NCBI GenBank assembly: GCA_002104985.1
Contig: MCGO01000008.1
Location: 1-64,000 of the forward strand
DNA length: 64,000 nucleotides
Direction of reading: 5' to 3'
From: Rhizoclosmatium globosum
Lineage: Eukaryota > Chytridiomycota > Chytridiomycetes > Chytridiales > Chytriomycetaceae
In this document: in pieces, positions 20,701-31,434 of the stretch
Numbering within the stretch: position 1 is the first letter of the stretch
Layout: every line of letters begins with the position of its first letter
Translations under genes and position numbers: made by a program
Notes under the pieces: generated by a model
The model's input: the letters and a program-made list of their open reading frames with translations, nothing else
The model's database searches: none
What the model was told of the DNA's origin: nothing

Positions 20701-21193
20701 TCCCAGTGAGTGTTATCGTTCGAATATACAATTTTGACCATAATATCGGCATGGACTCTATCGGCTGTGTGGATTCGTGTCAGTGTGCAGTGTGAGACAC
20801 AGTGTGGTAATTGGGGGTGCATACCAAAGACATTGAGTGCCTGGACCATGTCCGTGTAAGGGTTCTTGTTCTTGTATTCAACGACTTCTTCAAAGAGAGC
20901 AACATCGTCTTGGTAAAAGAAGTGGACCTGTGTTTGTTCAGTTTTAGATGAGATCTAATTAGGCTCCTCGGTCCTAGGCAACTTACACACTGCGGCCCAA
21001 AGTGTCTTGTGATAATTGCGCCATCGGTCTTCTGCGACTCGGCCCACGACCCAGGCAGACTTCCGTACGCCTCTCGCTCGAGCAACGCCGCAATCTCCGA
21101 ATCGCTCACTGGCACATTCAACGTCGAAAACCGCTGCGATCCATAGCGACCCTTTTCTGGATCGGCGGGGAGAACCGGTGGTGGCAGACTCAT
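17779..21193 (-). CDS. anoctamin/TMEM16-like membrane protein
   Basis: Eleven exons: 21193-20987, 20927-20825, 20764-20406, 20344-19943, 19892-19774, 19726-19521, 19465-19146, 19079-18951, 18901-18835, 18795-18387 and 18328-17779. All junctions keep phase and give 956 residues. The C-terminal half holds the multi-helix anoctamin domain. Family-like segments are DGPCWDHSLTERK, FYFAWLGFYTVWLVIP, FWSRRNIALATVWNV, SLFYIAF-like QNYSYLIYVGIF, and a long helix FPLAPLLALISSILEIRLGAYRL. The N-terminal half has a long charged helical region (residues about 110-230). Family members are calcium-activated channels or lipid scramblases, and Ist2-like members tether ER to plasma membrane. I cannot say which applies here. 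It converges with G-alpha copy 2. Confidence 0.88.
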
Positions 21194-21859
21194 CGGATTG
21201 GCTGGTTGGTTGGTTGGTGGTTGGTGGTGAGATCAGAGAGATGGAGAAAAATCAAGAGAAGAGAGCGCACTTGGAACCTTGTTGCTCTCTGAGTCTACTG
21301 GCGCGTGCTCTATCCAGTCATTCCCTACACTTCAAGAATACGCGGAGTCATCCATCAACAATTCGAAAATGTGCAGTACTTCTATCCCTAAGAAGGCTAC
21401 GGTGAGCTACTTGCATAACCACACTGATTTCGATAAATATGCGTGTCGAAGTTCACTGGATTTGAATCATTTAACGTAATTTTGTTTAAAAAATAGCGTA
21501 AAGGACAACGAGAAAGCTTTTTGAAAGAATACCCTCCAGTTTACTGGACTATAATTTTCGATCTCTCAAAGACTTTCTTATATTGAAGTTAGTCCATATC
21601 TCTTTTCAAAATGACATTAGAAGGTGTACTCGCGAAAAACTAAAATACCATTTTTGAGCTCCTTTCTTCCAACCTTTCTTCTATTTGGGTTGCTCGTTGG
21701 ATTCAGGTGGCAACTAAACATAATGAGAGTGCTTGAAGAGACCAAATAAAACGATCGCACCTGTTTAGATACATTGCATAAGGAATTGGTATGGTGTATG
21801 CGTCAATATGAGACAATGCCCTTGAGAGAACGATTTTTTGAGAGGATATGAGTCACATC
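21194..21859. other. intergenic region upstream of the MITE
   Basis: Only short frames without protein-like composition occur. The start of the anoctamin gene lies at 21193, so its promoter must fall in the first part. Confidence 0.4.
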
Positions 21860-21867
21860 GTTTATCA

Positions 21868-22435
21868 AGGAGGGGTGACAACCCCAATGAAACCTTGACG
21901 ACCGTGCACCCTTCGACTCATTTTTCACAGGCAGCCAGGCATCCATAGTTATGGTGCACCATTTCTTCCCTTTTTGTTCAGGCAGGCAGCCGAGACCTGC
22001 ACCAAATTTAATATATAGGTTGCCAGGTTTGCACCTCTGTTACATATGTAAATAGTAAATTTGGCGGCAGGTAACTACTTCTTAGAGGAAGAGTAAAGAA
22101 ATTAACAATAACATACGTGCCCAGTGCCTTTGAAGTGAGTAGTAGGAAGAGAACCAATCATCAAACGGTGCATTCCAATTAACTTGTATCAGAGGCGGGC
22201 AGGCATATTTATTTTGGGGTACACCCAATCCTTCTGTCTTGGCAGGCAGAACGGATATATGGTGCAAGTAAACCTCATTTCGAAGCGGGCAGGCCGGAAA
22301 AACCCTGCACGTACTTGCGATGTTTTCAGGCACACCTGAGGGGCGGATAAGAAAATCAGGTGCACGTACCAAAACGACGTTGCCAGGCAGACCGGACCAC
22401 TATACGCACCATTTATTAGGATTGTCACCCCTCCT
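21868..22435. mobile_element. hAT-like MITE, intact, with 8-bp target duplication
   Basis: The 568-bp element begins AGGAGGGGTGACAA and ends with its exact reverse complement, TTGTCACCCCTCCT, giving perfect 14-bp inverted ends. It is flanked by the direct repeat GTTTATCA at 21860-21867 and 22436-22443. An 8-bp target duplication is typical of the hAT superfamily. The inside has no long frame but holds many copies of GGCAGGCAG-like and GGTGCA/TGCACC motifs in both orientations, like the subterminal transposase-binding motifs of hAT elements. Intact ends and target duplication suggest a fairly recent insertion. A transposase in trans would be needed, and none is seen in this window. Confidence 0.85.
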
Positions 22436-22956
22436 GTTTATCATTCTTATGTACTTGACGAATACCTACTTTCTTGTTGACCGACTTTGTTTTGGATTGT
22501 CAACAGCACTCTCAGTTATACAGTGCTCCGCCAGACACTTGGTAAACCACCAAGAACCATACAACCCAGTAACTAAAATAATAAGGCCTCTTTCTAAAAG
22601 AAGAATTAAGATGACACAATCAGATGGACATCTGCCAAGCATTTCACAACATCACCACCTGACTACACTTCTTATTGGACGAGACCTTCCGAAACCAAAT
22701 GGTGGCGAGGTGGCAGCAGTCACGCGCCGTCCACGAGGTTGATTCATGGTCGAGGCAAACCTGCAAACTTGGTACGCATCTTCCAATCCTGAATAACATG
22801 TCGAGAGTGTTTCTGAAAACGATCAAAGAGGAGGACGATTTTTCATTAAACCCACTAACGCCACCTACCTGTGTAACCCAAGCTAACGCGATCACAAGAC
22901 CTCCAAAATGGTTTAAAATCATTTGTTTAGAAAGCGCTCGAAAACATCATCAGAAG

Positions 22957-24902
22957 ATGCATCTTGTACCAACAACAGTGCTTCTGTCCTTGCTCACTTC
23001 GGTGTTTGCTGCGACACAATTCTTCACTCTAGACCTTGCTTACAGCCGCCAGTCTCCAGATGGGTTCGCAATGGATATGATGCTTGCAAACGGACAGATC
23101 GATTACCCCATTGTCGTCAACAGAGTGAGTCTCGCAGTTTGTCTTATTTCAATCTTAACACCAAGGCTTAGGGCGATGACGTCGTTGTGACTGTATTCAA
23201 CAACTTGAATGTGTCCACTGCCATTCACTGGCATGGTATGTACCAGAAGGGCACTCAATGGATGGATGGAGCTGCCATGGTCACTCAGTGCCCAATTCAA
23301 CCTGGAGGTAATGTCTTTCCCAACTTCCAAGAAATACCAGCCTCAACTTTTTCTTGCTTAGATGTCTACATTTACGAGTTTAATGTTGGAGACCAAGTTG
23401 GCACATACTGGTAAGAATACAGTTAAAATCATTGACCCCCCTTTCCTAATGTAACTCTTTAGGTGGCATGCGCACTTCAAGTCTCAATATATCAACGGTC
23501 TTCGTGGTCCTTTGATCATCAAAGATCCAAGAGATCCATACCTCCGTCAATATGATTACGATCTTACCGTGACCCTCACTGATTTCTTCCACAACGGCTC
23601 TGATTACCTTCTCAACAACATCTTCTACAACGTGAACAACACGAATGCAGACGAACCCGTGCCAGAGTCTGGTTTGATTGGAGGAGTCGGTCGCTACAAC
23701 TGCTCGGTCACCCAAAGCCATAACAAGAACTGCAAGAACAATAATCCACTCAAGCAATACACTGTGACACCAGGAAAGCGCTACAGAATTCGTTTGATCA
23801 ACACTGCAGCCCAAGCTCACTACACTTTCTCTATTGATGGACACAACTTGACTGTTATCGAGCAGGATGGAGTGTACACGGATCCTACTGTTGTGAATGA
23901 GATTTCCATTCACTCTGCTCAAAGATGTAAGCATATTGAATCAATTTAATCAATATTTACCTAATATTTTGAATGGAACAGATTCGTTTATTCTCACCGC
24001 CAATGCTGCCGCCTCAAACTACTGGATCAGAGCCGTCATGTTTGACACTTGGGCGCCAACGCCAACAAACCTCAATGGATTGAACATGGATGTGCGCGCC
24101 ATTCTGTCCTACTCAAACGTGAAAGCTGCAACCCCAATTACGACAAAGCAAGCCGCAGTTGTTCCACTGGTTCCATACCTCCTCGGAGAACTCAACGGTC
24201 TCAAACAAACTGATCTCCCAGACTTCTGGAGTTACAACCAAACTCTCTACATGTAAGTTTCGCCATCCATCTTCTGAATAAACCAGAAAGACTCACTTAT
24301 TCTCAAATTACAGGAGCTTCGCCTACGGCCCACCTTTCTACAACTACCCAACCGCCACCATCAGCATTGATAGCGACACTGTAAACTTCCGCGACTCCCA
24401 ATATGTAATGCCAATGCCAGGAATGGACCGCCCAACCCTCCAATCCCTGATCCAAAACACAACTGCACGTCTCCCTGACACAATCAACCCAATCAGTGTC
24501 CACAACAATGAATGGGTTTTCATGATGATCCAGAACTCAGACGCAATGGAACACCCCTTCCATATCCACGGCCACTCATTCTACATCCTTGGCGCCGGAA
24601 ACTTGCGTCACCAGTCCGTGCAAGGAAACGGAACGCTTCCAAGACGTGACACGATCCAAGTTCCAGCGTGTGTTGGTGGCAGAGGCGGTACCGGCGAGCA
24701 AGGATGTTTGAAAGGATTTGTGAACTTGGCCATCAAGTTTGACAACCCAGGCGCATGGTTGTTCCATTGTCACGTTGAGTGGCACATGTCTGCGGGACTT
24801 GTTATGACGTTTATCAACAATGGAGATGGTGCTCCAGGTGCATTGCCCGACTTGAACCAGAATCCAGATGCAGTTCCATGGTACGCGTTCGACACGTGTT
24901 AA
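22957..24902 (+). CDS. secreted laccase (multicopper oxidase), tandem copy 1
   Basis: Six exons: 22957-23124, 23172-23307, 23362-23410, 23463-23926, 23982-24252 and 24314-24902, give 558 residues. A signal peptide is clear ([18 protein letters not shown]). Copper motifs are [20 protein letters not shown] and LFHCHVEWH. The residue ten after the copper-binding Cys is Leu, as in many laccases. Together these bind the type 1 and the trinuclear copper sites, which oxidise phenolic or similar substrates with O2 reduced to water. Several Asn-X-Ser/Thr sites fit secretion. It is nearly identical to the next gene and shares its intron positions. A Fet3-like ferroxidase role is less likely, because there is no C-terminal membrane anchor. 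Confidence 0.93.
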
Positions 24903-25291
24903 GAAGGTGATGCATCAATTATCTTTTTTTGTGGTTGAGCGTCTATGATTTTGTTAGTAGTAGAATATCGGGAATAAAGTTACATTTATATAATTGTATA
25001 TAGTATACCTTAATTTTCATATCCTCCAGAACGATGTGTATTTATTTGTGAAATTTGCTTAATGCCAAAAAACCAAGCTAATGGCGTTCCAGAGTTCCGC
25101 TAACTCTTGCTCTCTCCCTGTAAGCATTATAAACAACTTGAATAATTAGCAACAGATTTCATCGTCCATTTGTAATACTGCAGGACTACCAGTTACATAC
25201 CTTCGTACGATTCATTCAATTCAAAGTGATAAAATCAAAAGATCCGCTGTATCAATAAGCGGATGAAATGCACATGAGTGTGCTTAAACCA

Positions 25292-25413
25292 TCAACGCCA
25301 CCTCCCAAAAATTTGCCTGTGTAACGCAACCTAACTTGATCACACGACCTCCAAAATGGTTTAAAATCTTATTGTGATTTCATTGGGAGGCGCTCTAAAA
25401 ACACCCTCAGAAG
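25292..25413 (+). promoter_or_regulatory. duplicated upstream block of the second laccase
   Basis: A block including ACCTCCAAAATGGTTTAAAA at 25347 recurs upstream of the first laccase at 22899, with further matches on both sides (AACGCCACCT...CTGTGTAAC). The promoter was duplicated together with the gene, so the two copies may share control. Confidence 0.7.
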
Positions 25414-27364
25414 ATGCATCTTGTTCCAGCGACTCTTCTTCTGACTCTGCTTACCACTGTCCTGGCTGCAAAGAAGTACTTTACTCTGGACCTTGCTTAC
25501 AGCCGCCAGTCTCCAGATGGGTTCGCAATGGATATGATGCTTGCAAACGGACAGATCGATTACCCCATTGTCGTCAACAGAGTGAGTCGCAGTTGGTCTA
25601 ATGGTCTTATTCCAATCTTAACACCAAGGCTTAGGGAGATACTGTTGTTGTGAAGGTGGTCAACAACTTGAATGTGTCTACTGCCATTCACTGGCATGGT
25701 ATGTACCAGAAGGGCACTCAATGGATGGATGGAGCAGCCATGGTCACCCAATGTCCAATTAAGCCAGGAGGTGGGTATCTGATTCCAACTTCCAAGAAAA
25801 CGACCTTACATCTTTTCTTCCATAGCGCACTACATATATGAGTTCAACGTTGGAGACCAAGTTGGTACATACTGGTAAGGATATTATAGAATCCTTGGGC
25901 ACTGTTTTCTTACGTGAGCATCAGGTGGCATGCGCACTTCAAGTCCCAGTACATCAACGGACTTCGTGGCCCCTTCATTATCAAAGATCCAAGAGATCCA
26001 TACATCCGTCAATATGATTACGATCTTACCGTGACCCTCACTGATTTCTTCCACAACGGTTCTGATTACCTTCTCAACAACATCTTCTACAACGTGAACA
26101 ACACGAATGCAGACGAACCCGTGCCAGAGTCTGGTTTGATTGGAGGAGTCGGTCGATACAACTGCTCGGTCACCCAAAGCCATAACAAGAACTGCAAGAA
26201 CAATAACCCACTCAAGCAATACACTGTGACACCAGGAAAGCGCTACAGAATTCGTTTGATCAACACTGCAGCTCAAGCTCACTACACTTTCTCTATTGAT
26301 GGACACAATTTGACTGTTATTGAGCAGGATGGAGTGTACACGGATCCTACTGTTGTGAACGAGATTTCGATTCACTCTGCTCAAAGATGTAAGCATACTG
26401 AATAATTTTAATCAATGTTTACCTAATATTTCGAATGGAACAGATTCGTTTATTCTCACCGCCAACGCCGCCGCCTCAAACTACTGGATCAGAGCCGTCA
26501 TGTTTGATACTTGGACGCCGACTCCAACAAACCTCAATGGATTGAACATGGATGTACGCGCCATTCTGTCCTACTCAAACGTAAAGGCTGCAACCCCAAC
26601 CAGTGCAAAGCAAACTTCTGTTATTCCGCTAGTCCCATATCTCCTCGGAGAGCTCAACGGTTTCAAACAAACTGATCTCCCTGACTTCTGGAGTTACAAC
26701 CAAACCCTTTACATGTAAGCTTCCCCGTTCCTCCTTAAAAACCAGTACGAGTCACTTATTCTCAAATTACAGGAGCTTCGCCTACGGCCCACCTTTCTAC
26801 AACTACCCAACCGCCACCATCAGCATTGATAGCGACACTGTAAACTTCCGCGACTCCCAATATGTAATGCCAATGCCAGGAATGGACCGTCCAACTCTCC
26901 AATCCCTTATCCAAAACCCATCGGCCCCACGTCTCCCAGACACGATTAACCCAATCAGTGTTCACAACAATGAATGGGTTTTCATGATGATCCAGAACTC
27001 AGACGCAATGGAGCACCCCTTCCACATCCACGGCCACTCGTTCTACATCCTTGGCGCCGGAAACTTGCGTCACCAGTCCGTGCAAGGAAACGGAACGCTT
27101 CCAAGACGTGACACGATCCAGGTTCCAGCGTGTGTTGGTGGTAGAGGCGGCACCGGTGAGCAAGGATGTTTGAAAGGATTTGTGAACTTGGCCATCAAGT
27201 TTGATAACCCGGGTGCATGGTTGTTCCATTGTCACGTTGAGTGGCACATGTCTGCGGGACTTGTTATGACGTTTATCAACAATGGAGATGGTGCCCCAGG
27301 TGCGTTGCCAGATTTGAGAAAGAATCCACATGCTGTTCCTCCAGAAGCATTCCAGACCTGTTAA
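25414..27364 (+). CDS. secreted laccase (multicopper oxidase), tandem copy 2
   Basis: Six exons: 25414-25581, 25635-25770, 25826-25874, 25925-26388, 26444-26714 and 26773-27364, give 559 residues. Exon lengths match copy 1 except the last, which is 3 nt longer. Signal peptide ([18 protein letters not shown]) and the four copper motifs are conserved. Differences gather in exon 1, around residue 115 (GAHYIYEF against GDVYIYEF), in the segment after [11 protein letters not shown], and at the C terminus (PPEAFQTC against PWYAFDTC). Large stretches of exons 4 and 6 are almost identical in DNA, as expected of recent duplication or gene conversion. Confidence 0.93.
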
Positions 27365-27564
27365 AAGAGGTTGATACTTCAATTATTCTTTTCTTCTGGG
27401 TGTGCGTCTATGATTTTACAGTAGAGTATAGTGGGAATAAAATTACATTTAATGTTCTACAAATGGTTTCATTACGAAAATCACCCTTAGCATCATGAGC
27501 ATTCAGGCACCATCCATTTTATAATGGTTTATTTACTTGTGTTCTAAGATGAAAAAGTTTGTTA

Positions 27565-28827
27565 TCACATCCACTCTTCCTTCACAAACCCAACCCTCCA
27601 AAATGAAGGTAAATGCTTGGGTTTACATTCTTCTAAGAACATGGCCCTCCATCGTTCCGCCAGTTCCTGTTCCCTGCCCTTGAACGCATTCACGACAATA
27701 CGCTCATGCGTCAAAACGACACGATCCTTTCCAGCAAGTTGATGGATGGGGGTATTGGCGAGTTGTTCCAACTCTTCCGTTGTGATTGCATCAACGTCTT
27801 TACCAAGGAACTGCGACACACGATCCAACAAGCTAGCTTTTCTGTCGGACGGAATAGAGACTCCGACTTTCAAAAGCGCTTTTGCAGCACTTTTTGCAGA
27901 ATTTAAAGATCCTGTTCCCGTTGCAGTTGAGGTTGTAGCGCCGCTAGTGATTGAGTCTGTATCTTTCGCTTCTACTTCCTTTCCTTTCCCTTTTTGATCA
28001 AGCTCATTCCTTGAATTTATGGAAAGAGAGTCGATACCATTTGACTCACTAATCGGTGCAGTATTAGGAGGGTCGTTTGCAGGCTCAGTGCCTTGACTTT
28101 CGACCACGACAATCCCATTCACAGGAGCGCCAAACTCCTTTGCCAATTGATTCCTCAATACTCCTGAAGCTTTCGCCCATTTCTGTAAGTATCTAAACGT
28201 AAGCCTTCCACACCAGACTGAAAAGTCAAAGAAGAGAGCAACTCAACTGGAAAGCAAATATCGCACTGCAGAACAACATCATGGCTCTGACTCATACTCA
28301 GTCGACTCGGGAATTCACTTCGATAAGCGTGAGGAACAATGTACGTCCTAAACAGCTTTTCTGTGCGGCCACAAACGACGCAGCAGTTTGCCTTTTCAGT
28401 GATGCCGTACTCGCTTCCACCGGGGCCTTTTGGAGTGAACAGAATGCGGATGGAGGACTATTGAGTAGGGTGTTAGTACCCTCGAGGAAGCACCTAGGAC
28501 TCCTAGGAACCACGTAGGAACCACCTAGCTTAAAACACACACCTCATCAACGACTTCCGCAATGCCCTTCTTCAAGTACCAGTCCCGCCTCTTCCTCGAA
28601 ATCATGGCCATCAACGCGCCGTCTTTCCCGAGCAGTTTGCAGTTGTCGTAGAGCGGGGCCTTGCGACACGTCACCGCATCGAGCAGTGTCTTGGTGCTTT
28701 TGCGGGTCGGTGGCGGCTCGGCGATTCGCGGTGGTGGCGGCGGAAGCTCCTCGGGCCAGTCCGGGACATCGCTCGACGTGTCGCTGTCGTACTCGCTCTC
28801 ACTCTCAGAGACTGGTTTGCTGCCCAT
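27565..28827 (-). CDS. EXD2 C-terminal-like zinc-motif protein lacking the exonuclease domain
   Basis: Three exons: 28827-28543, 28457-28248 and 28182-27565, give 370 residues. After an acidic, Pro-rich N terminus (about 45 residues) comes LYDNCKLLGKDG and WYLKKGIAEVV. A CVVCG, a VPHAYRSEFP and SHDVVLQCDIC then form a CxxC...H...CxxC zinc-binding arrangement, followed by LAKEFGAPV. This order matches the segment that follows the 3'-5' exonuclease domain in EXD2. The DEDD exonuclease domain itself is missing, and the protein starts with its own Met. The C-terminal 150 residues form a helical domain I do not recognise. It may act as an RNA- or DNA-binding factor or an HNH-like protein; I infer no reaction. 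Confidence 0.75.
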
Positions 28828-29428
28828 TCACTCAAGCTTTTTGGAAAACTAAATATAAAGTAAGAGAGAAAAGAAAGAAGAGAGAAGATGCAAGAGAAAG
28901 TAGGATAGGATGTCATTGGTATTGCTTGCAAGCTTACTCACCCTATAAACAACAAGAATCCACAAGGAAGCTAGAGATAATATGGGCTCAGATAATACTA
29001 GATACAGAACGTAACTGAAGTATCAACCGAAGAAGATACATTGACGACTGTCAGACAAAGAGTATGCTGCGAACAAAGGCGTTGTCAAGTTGCAGTTTGG
29101 CAAAGCCGCTCCTTATCACAGACACAAACCAAAAAGAAACCTGTTTGGAACCCTAAACGATCGACAAACAAAGATGGCACCAGCGGCACGGGTGTCTTTA
29201 TCCCATCATTACCCAGCCAAGTGATGGAAAATGGATGGTGCAATTCCACGGGTTTGGAGATGCCAACACACCAACCTTGTGTTTGGCGAAAATCCATTGC
29301 CTATACTCTCTGCACGTGCATCGTTCTACAATGTTGTTAAGGGCTTTGAATGGGTATAAAGCTCGGCCTCCATCCTTTCGCTCTGTCTCACTCATTCACA
29401 ACAGCTCAGTTTACTCAAACACTAAAAG
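28828..29428. other. divergent intergenic region
   Basis: This separates the EXD2-like gene from the permease gene and must contain both promoters. GGGTATAAAGC at about 29352 is a likely TATA box for the permease, roughly 70 bp before its ATG. I see no other feature. Confidence 0.45.
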
Positions 29429-31110
29429 ATGTCTGCAATCATCATTGACGCCGATAAGGACAAGATCGCAGTTCCTGCAGAGGATACCGGCTTCGACCCA
29501 ACAAGAGTTGAAGGTTATGATGCCAATTTGGAATACACTGAAGAAGAAGAGGCTCGTGTCCGCCGTCTTATCGACGTGAGTTTTACCCTATTCATTCATT
29601 CCACTTTCTCTTTCTCAAGTCTCTACCCATTCTTCTTCCCATTCATGCCTCGTTCCTTTACCCATTCCTGCCCACTTCCACTCAACCCACTCAAACACGA
29701 GAACTAAACCCTTTCACTGCACAGACCCGTTTCATGCCATGGATTCTCTTCTCCACCTTTATCTTGAACATGGACCGCACAAACATCTCCAACGCAGTTT
29801 CCGGCGGTCTCCCAAAGAACCTCGGTTTCGGTTACAACACCTACAACAACGGAACGTCCATGTACTCTGTCCTCTTCGCCATTGCCGCTTTTATTGGTCC
29901 AATCCTTGCAAAGCGATACTCTCCACACCGTGTCATTCCTGCAATGGTGTTTGCATGGGGTCTCGTCACTCTTGGTCACGCGTTTATCCAGAACGAGACG
30001 GATTACTATATTATCCGTGCGTTGATTGCTATTACTGAAGGTGGTGTCATCCCCACAACGTTGGTTTTCCTTGGTTCATGGTATCGTAAGAACGAACTCG
30101 CCACTCGTCTCTCCTGGTTCTGGGGAGTTCAGTCTCTTGCCTCCGCTGTGTCTGGTCTCATGGCTTCCGGTCTTTTGCAGATGGAGGGTATTGCTGGTCT
30201 CAACGGTTGGCGTTGGCTCTTTATTGTTGACGGAATCATCACGATTATCGCCAGTTTCGCATTCTGGGGCGCCCTCCCACGTTCTCCATTCCACACTAAG
30301 GAAGGCTTCCTCAGTTTCGGCGGCTGGTTGAACGAACGTCAAGCTCACATTGGTGTCACCCGTGTTGTCCGCGATGACTTGTTGAAGTTGCAGTACAACA
30401 TTAAGGTTGGATGGTCTGACATCTGGGAGACAATCACTGACTACAAAGTGTGGGGTCACTTGATCATTACTCTCATTGGTCTGTCTTACGGAACCGCTTA
30501 CGGAAAGTACTTGCCAATCATCATCAACTCTTTCGGTTTCAACGTGTACGTTGCCAACGCTTTGACTGCTCCAAACGCCATTTTCGGATGTATCACCATG
30601 ATCACACTCGCACGTCACTCCGACAAGACTGGTGAACGTGGTTTCTACGGAGTATTCGCAAACACTTGGCTTTTGATTGGTTTCCTCCTCCTCGAGTTCT
30701 TGCCAGACAACTCCGCCATGGGAGTCCTCTACTTTGTCACTTTCGTTATCTCCGGAGCTCCGTCTGTTCACCCACTCAACATTGCCTGGATGACAGAAAA
30801 CACTGCACCAATTGGAAAACGTACCGTCGCTTCTGGCCTCATCATTGGATTTGCAAACATTTACGGAACATACGCTGCTCAGTTCTACCAAGCAAACGAC
30901 GCGCCACGATTCCACGTTGGAAACTATATCATTATTGGGTTCCTCATTGCCACAATTCTCTTGTGGTTGAACCAACGTTTCTTGTATGTACGTCTCAACA
31001 AGCAACGTGCCGCGGTTTGGAACGCCAAGTCTGAAGATGAGAAGGCCGAATACAATGCCACTACTACTCAGAAAGGCAGCGACAGACTTGACTTTGTTTT
31101 CAAGCCTTAA
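29429..31110 (+). CDS. MFS transporter, anion:cation symporter (allantoate permease-like) family
   Basis: Two exons, 29429-29575 and 29725-31110, with a 149-nt intron, give 510 residues. After a hydrophilic, acidic N terminus come about 12 membrane helices. MFS/ACS features include MDRTNISNA after helix 1, AKRYSPHRVIPA in the 2-3 loop, and EGGVIPTTLVFLGSWYRKNELATRLSWFW before helices 5-6. Members of this family (Dal5, Tna1, vitamin carriers) bring organic anions such as allantoate, nicotinate or biotin precursors into the cell with protons. The substrate cannot be read from sequence. The exon 2 codon use is strongly biased to C-ending codons, suggesting high expression. A long frame on the opposite strand is a by-product of that bias. 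Confidence 0.92.
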
Positions 31111-31434
31111 TTTTGTATTCTTGTATCCAAGTTTTATTCCTGTTGTTTTGCATTATGATCTAGTGAAAACCTTATAATGTGTAAGGGAAAGAGTATAATA
31201 AAAGTATGTAGATTTATTAAACATCATTCATTTGGCACGCGACTCAACATTCTAATGCATTTGGCGCAAACCGTGCAAGGAGAGCATTAAATAATGCATT
31301 TTAGAACAGCATCAAGTGAATCATGGTTCAGAATCATTGATGCAATGAGGCCAAACCTTCTCGAAAGTTCCGCCTTCATATTCTTCCCTCCTCTCTTCTA
31401 ATAAAATCTTTTACAGTTGTGAAAAGTGGTTGGA
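31111..31434. other. intergenic region
   Basis: It holds the 3' end of the permease (AATAAAAG near 31177) and the upstream region of the HET-domain gene. No other structure is visible. Confidence 0.4.

Noticed and set aside
22957..24902. Fet3-type ferroxidase as identity of the laccase genes
   Set aside because: There is no C-terminal membrane helix, and the motifs around the second copper site ([17 protein letters not shown]) are closer to laccases.
30076..31005. 309-codon frame on the strand opposite the permease
   Set aside because: It mirrors strongly biased codon use of the permease, and its composition is unlike a real protein.
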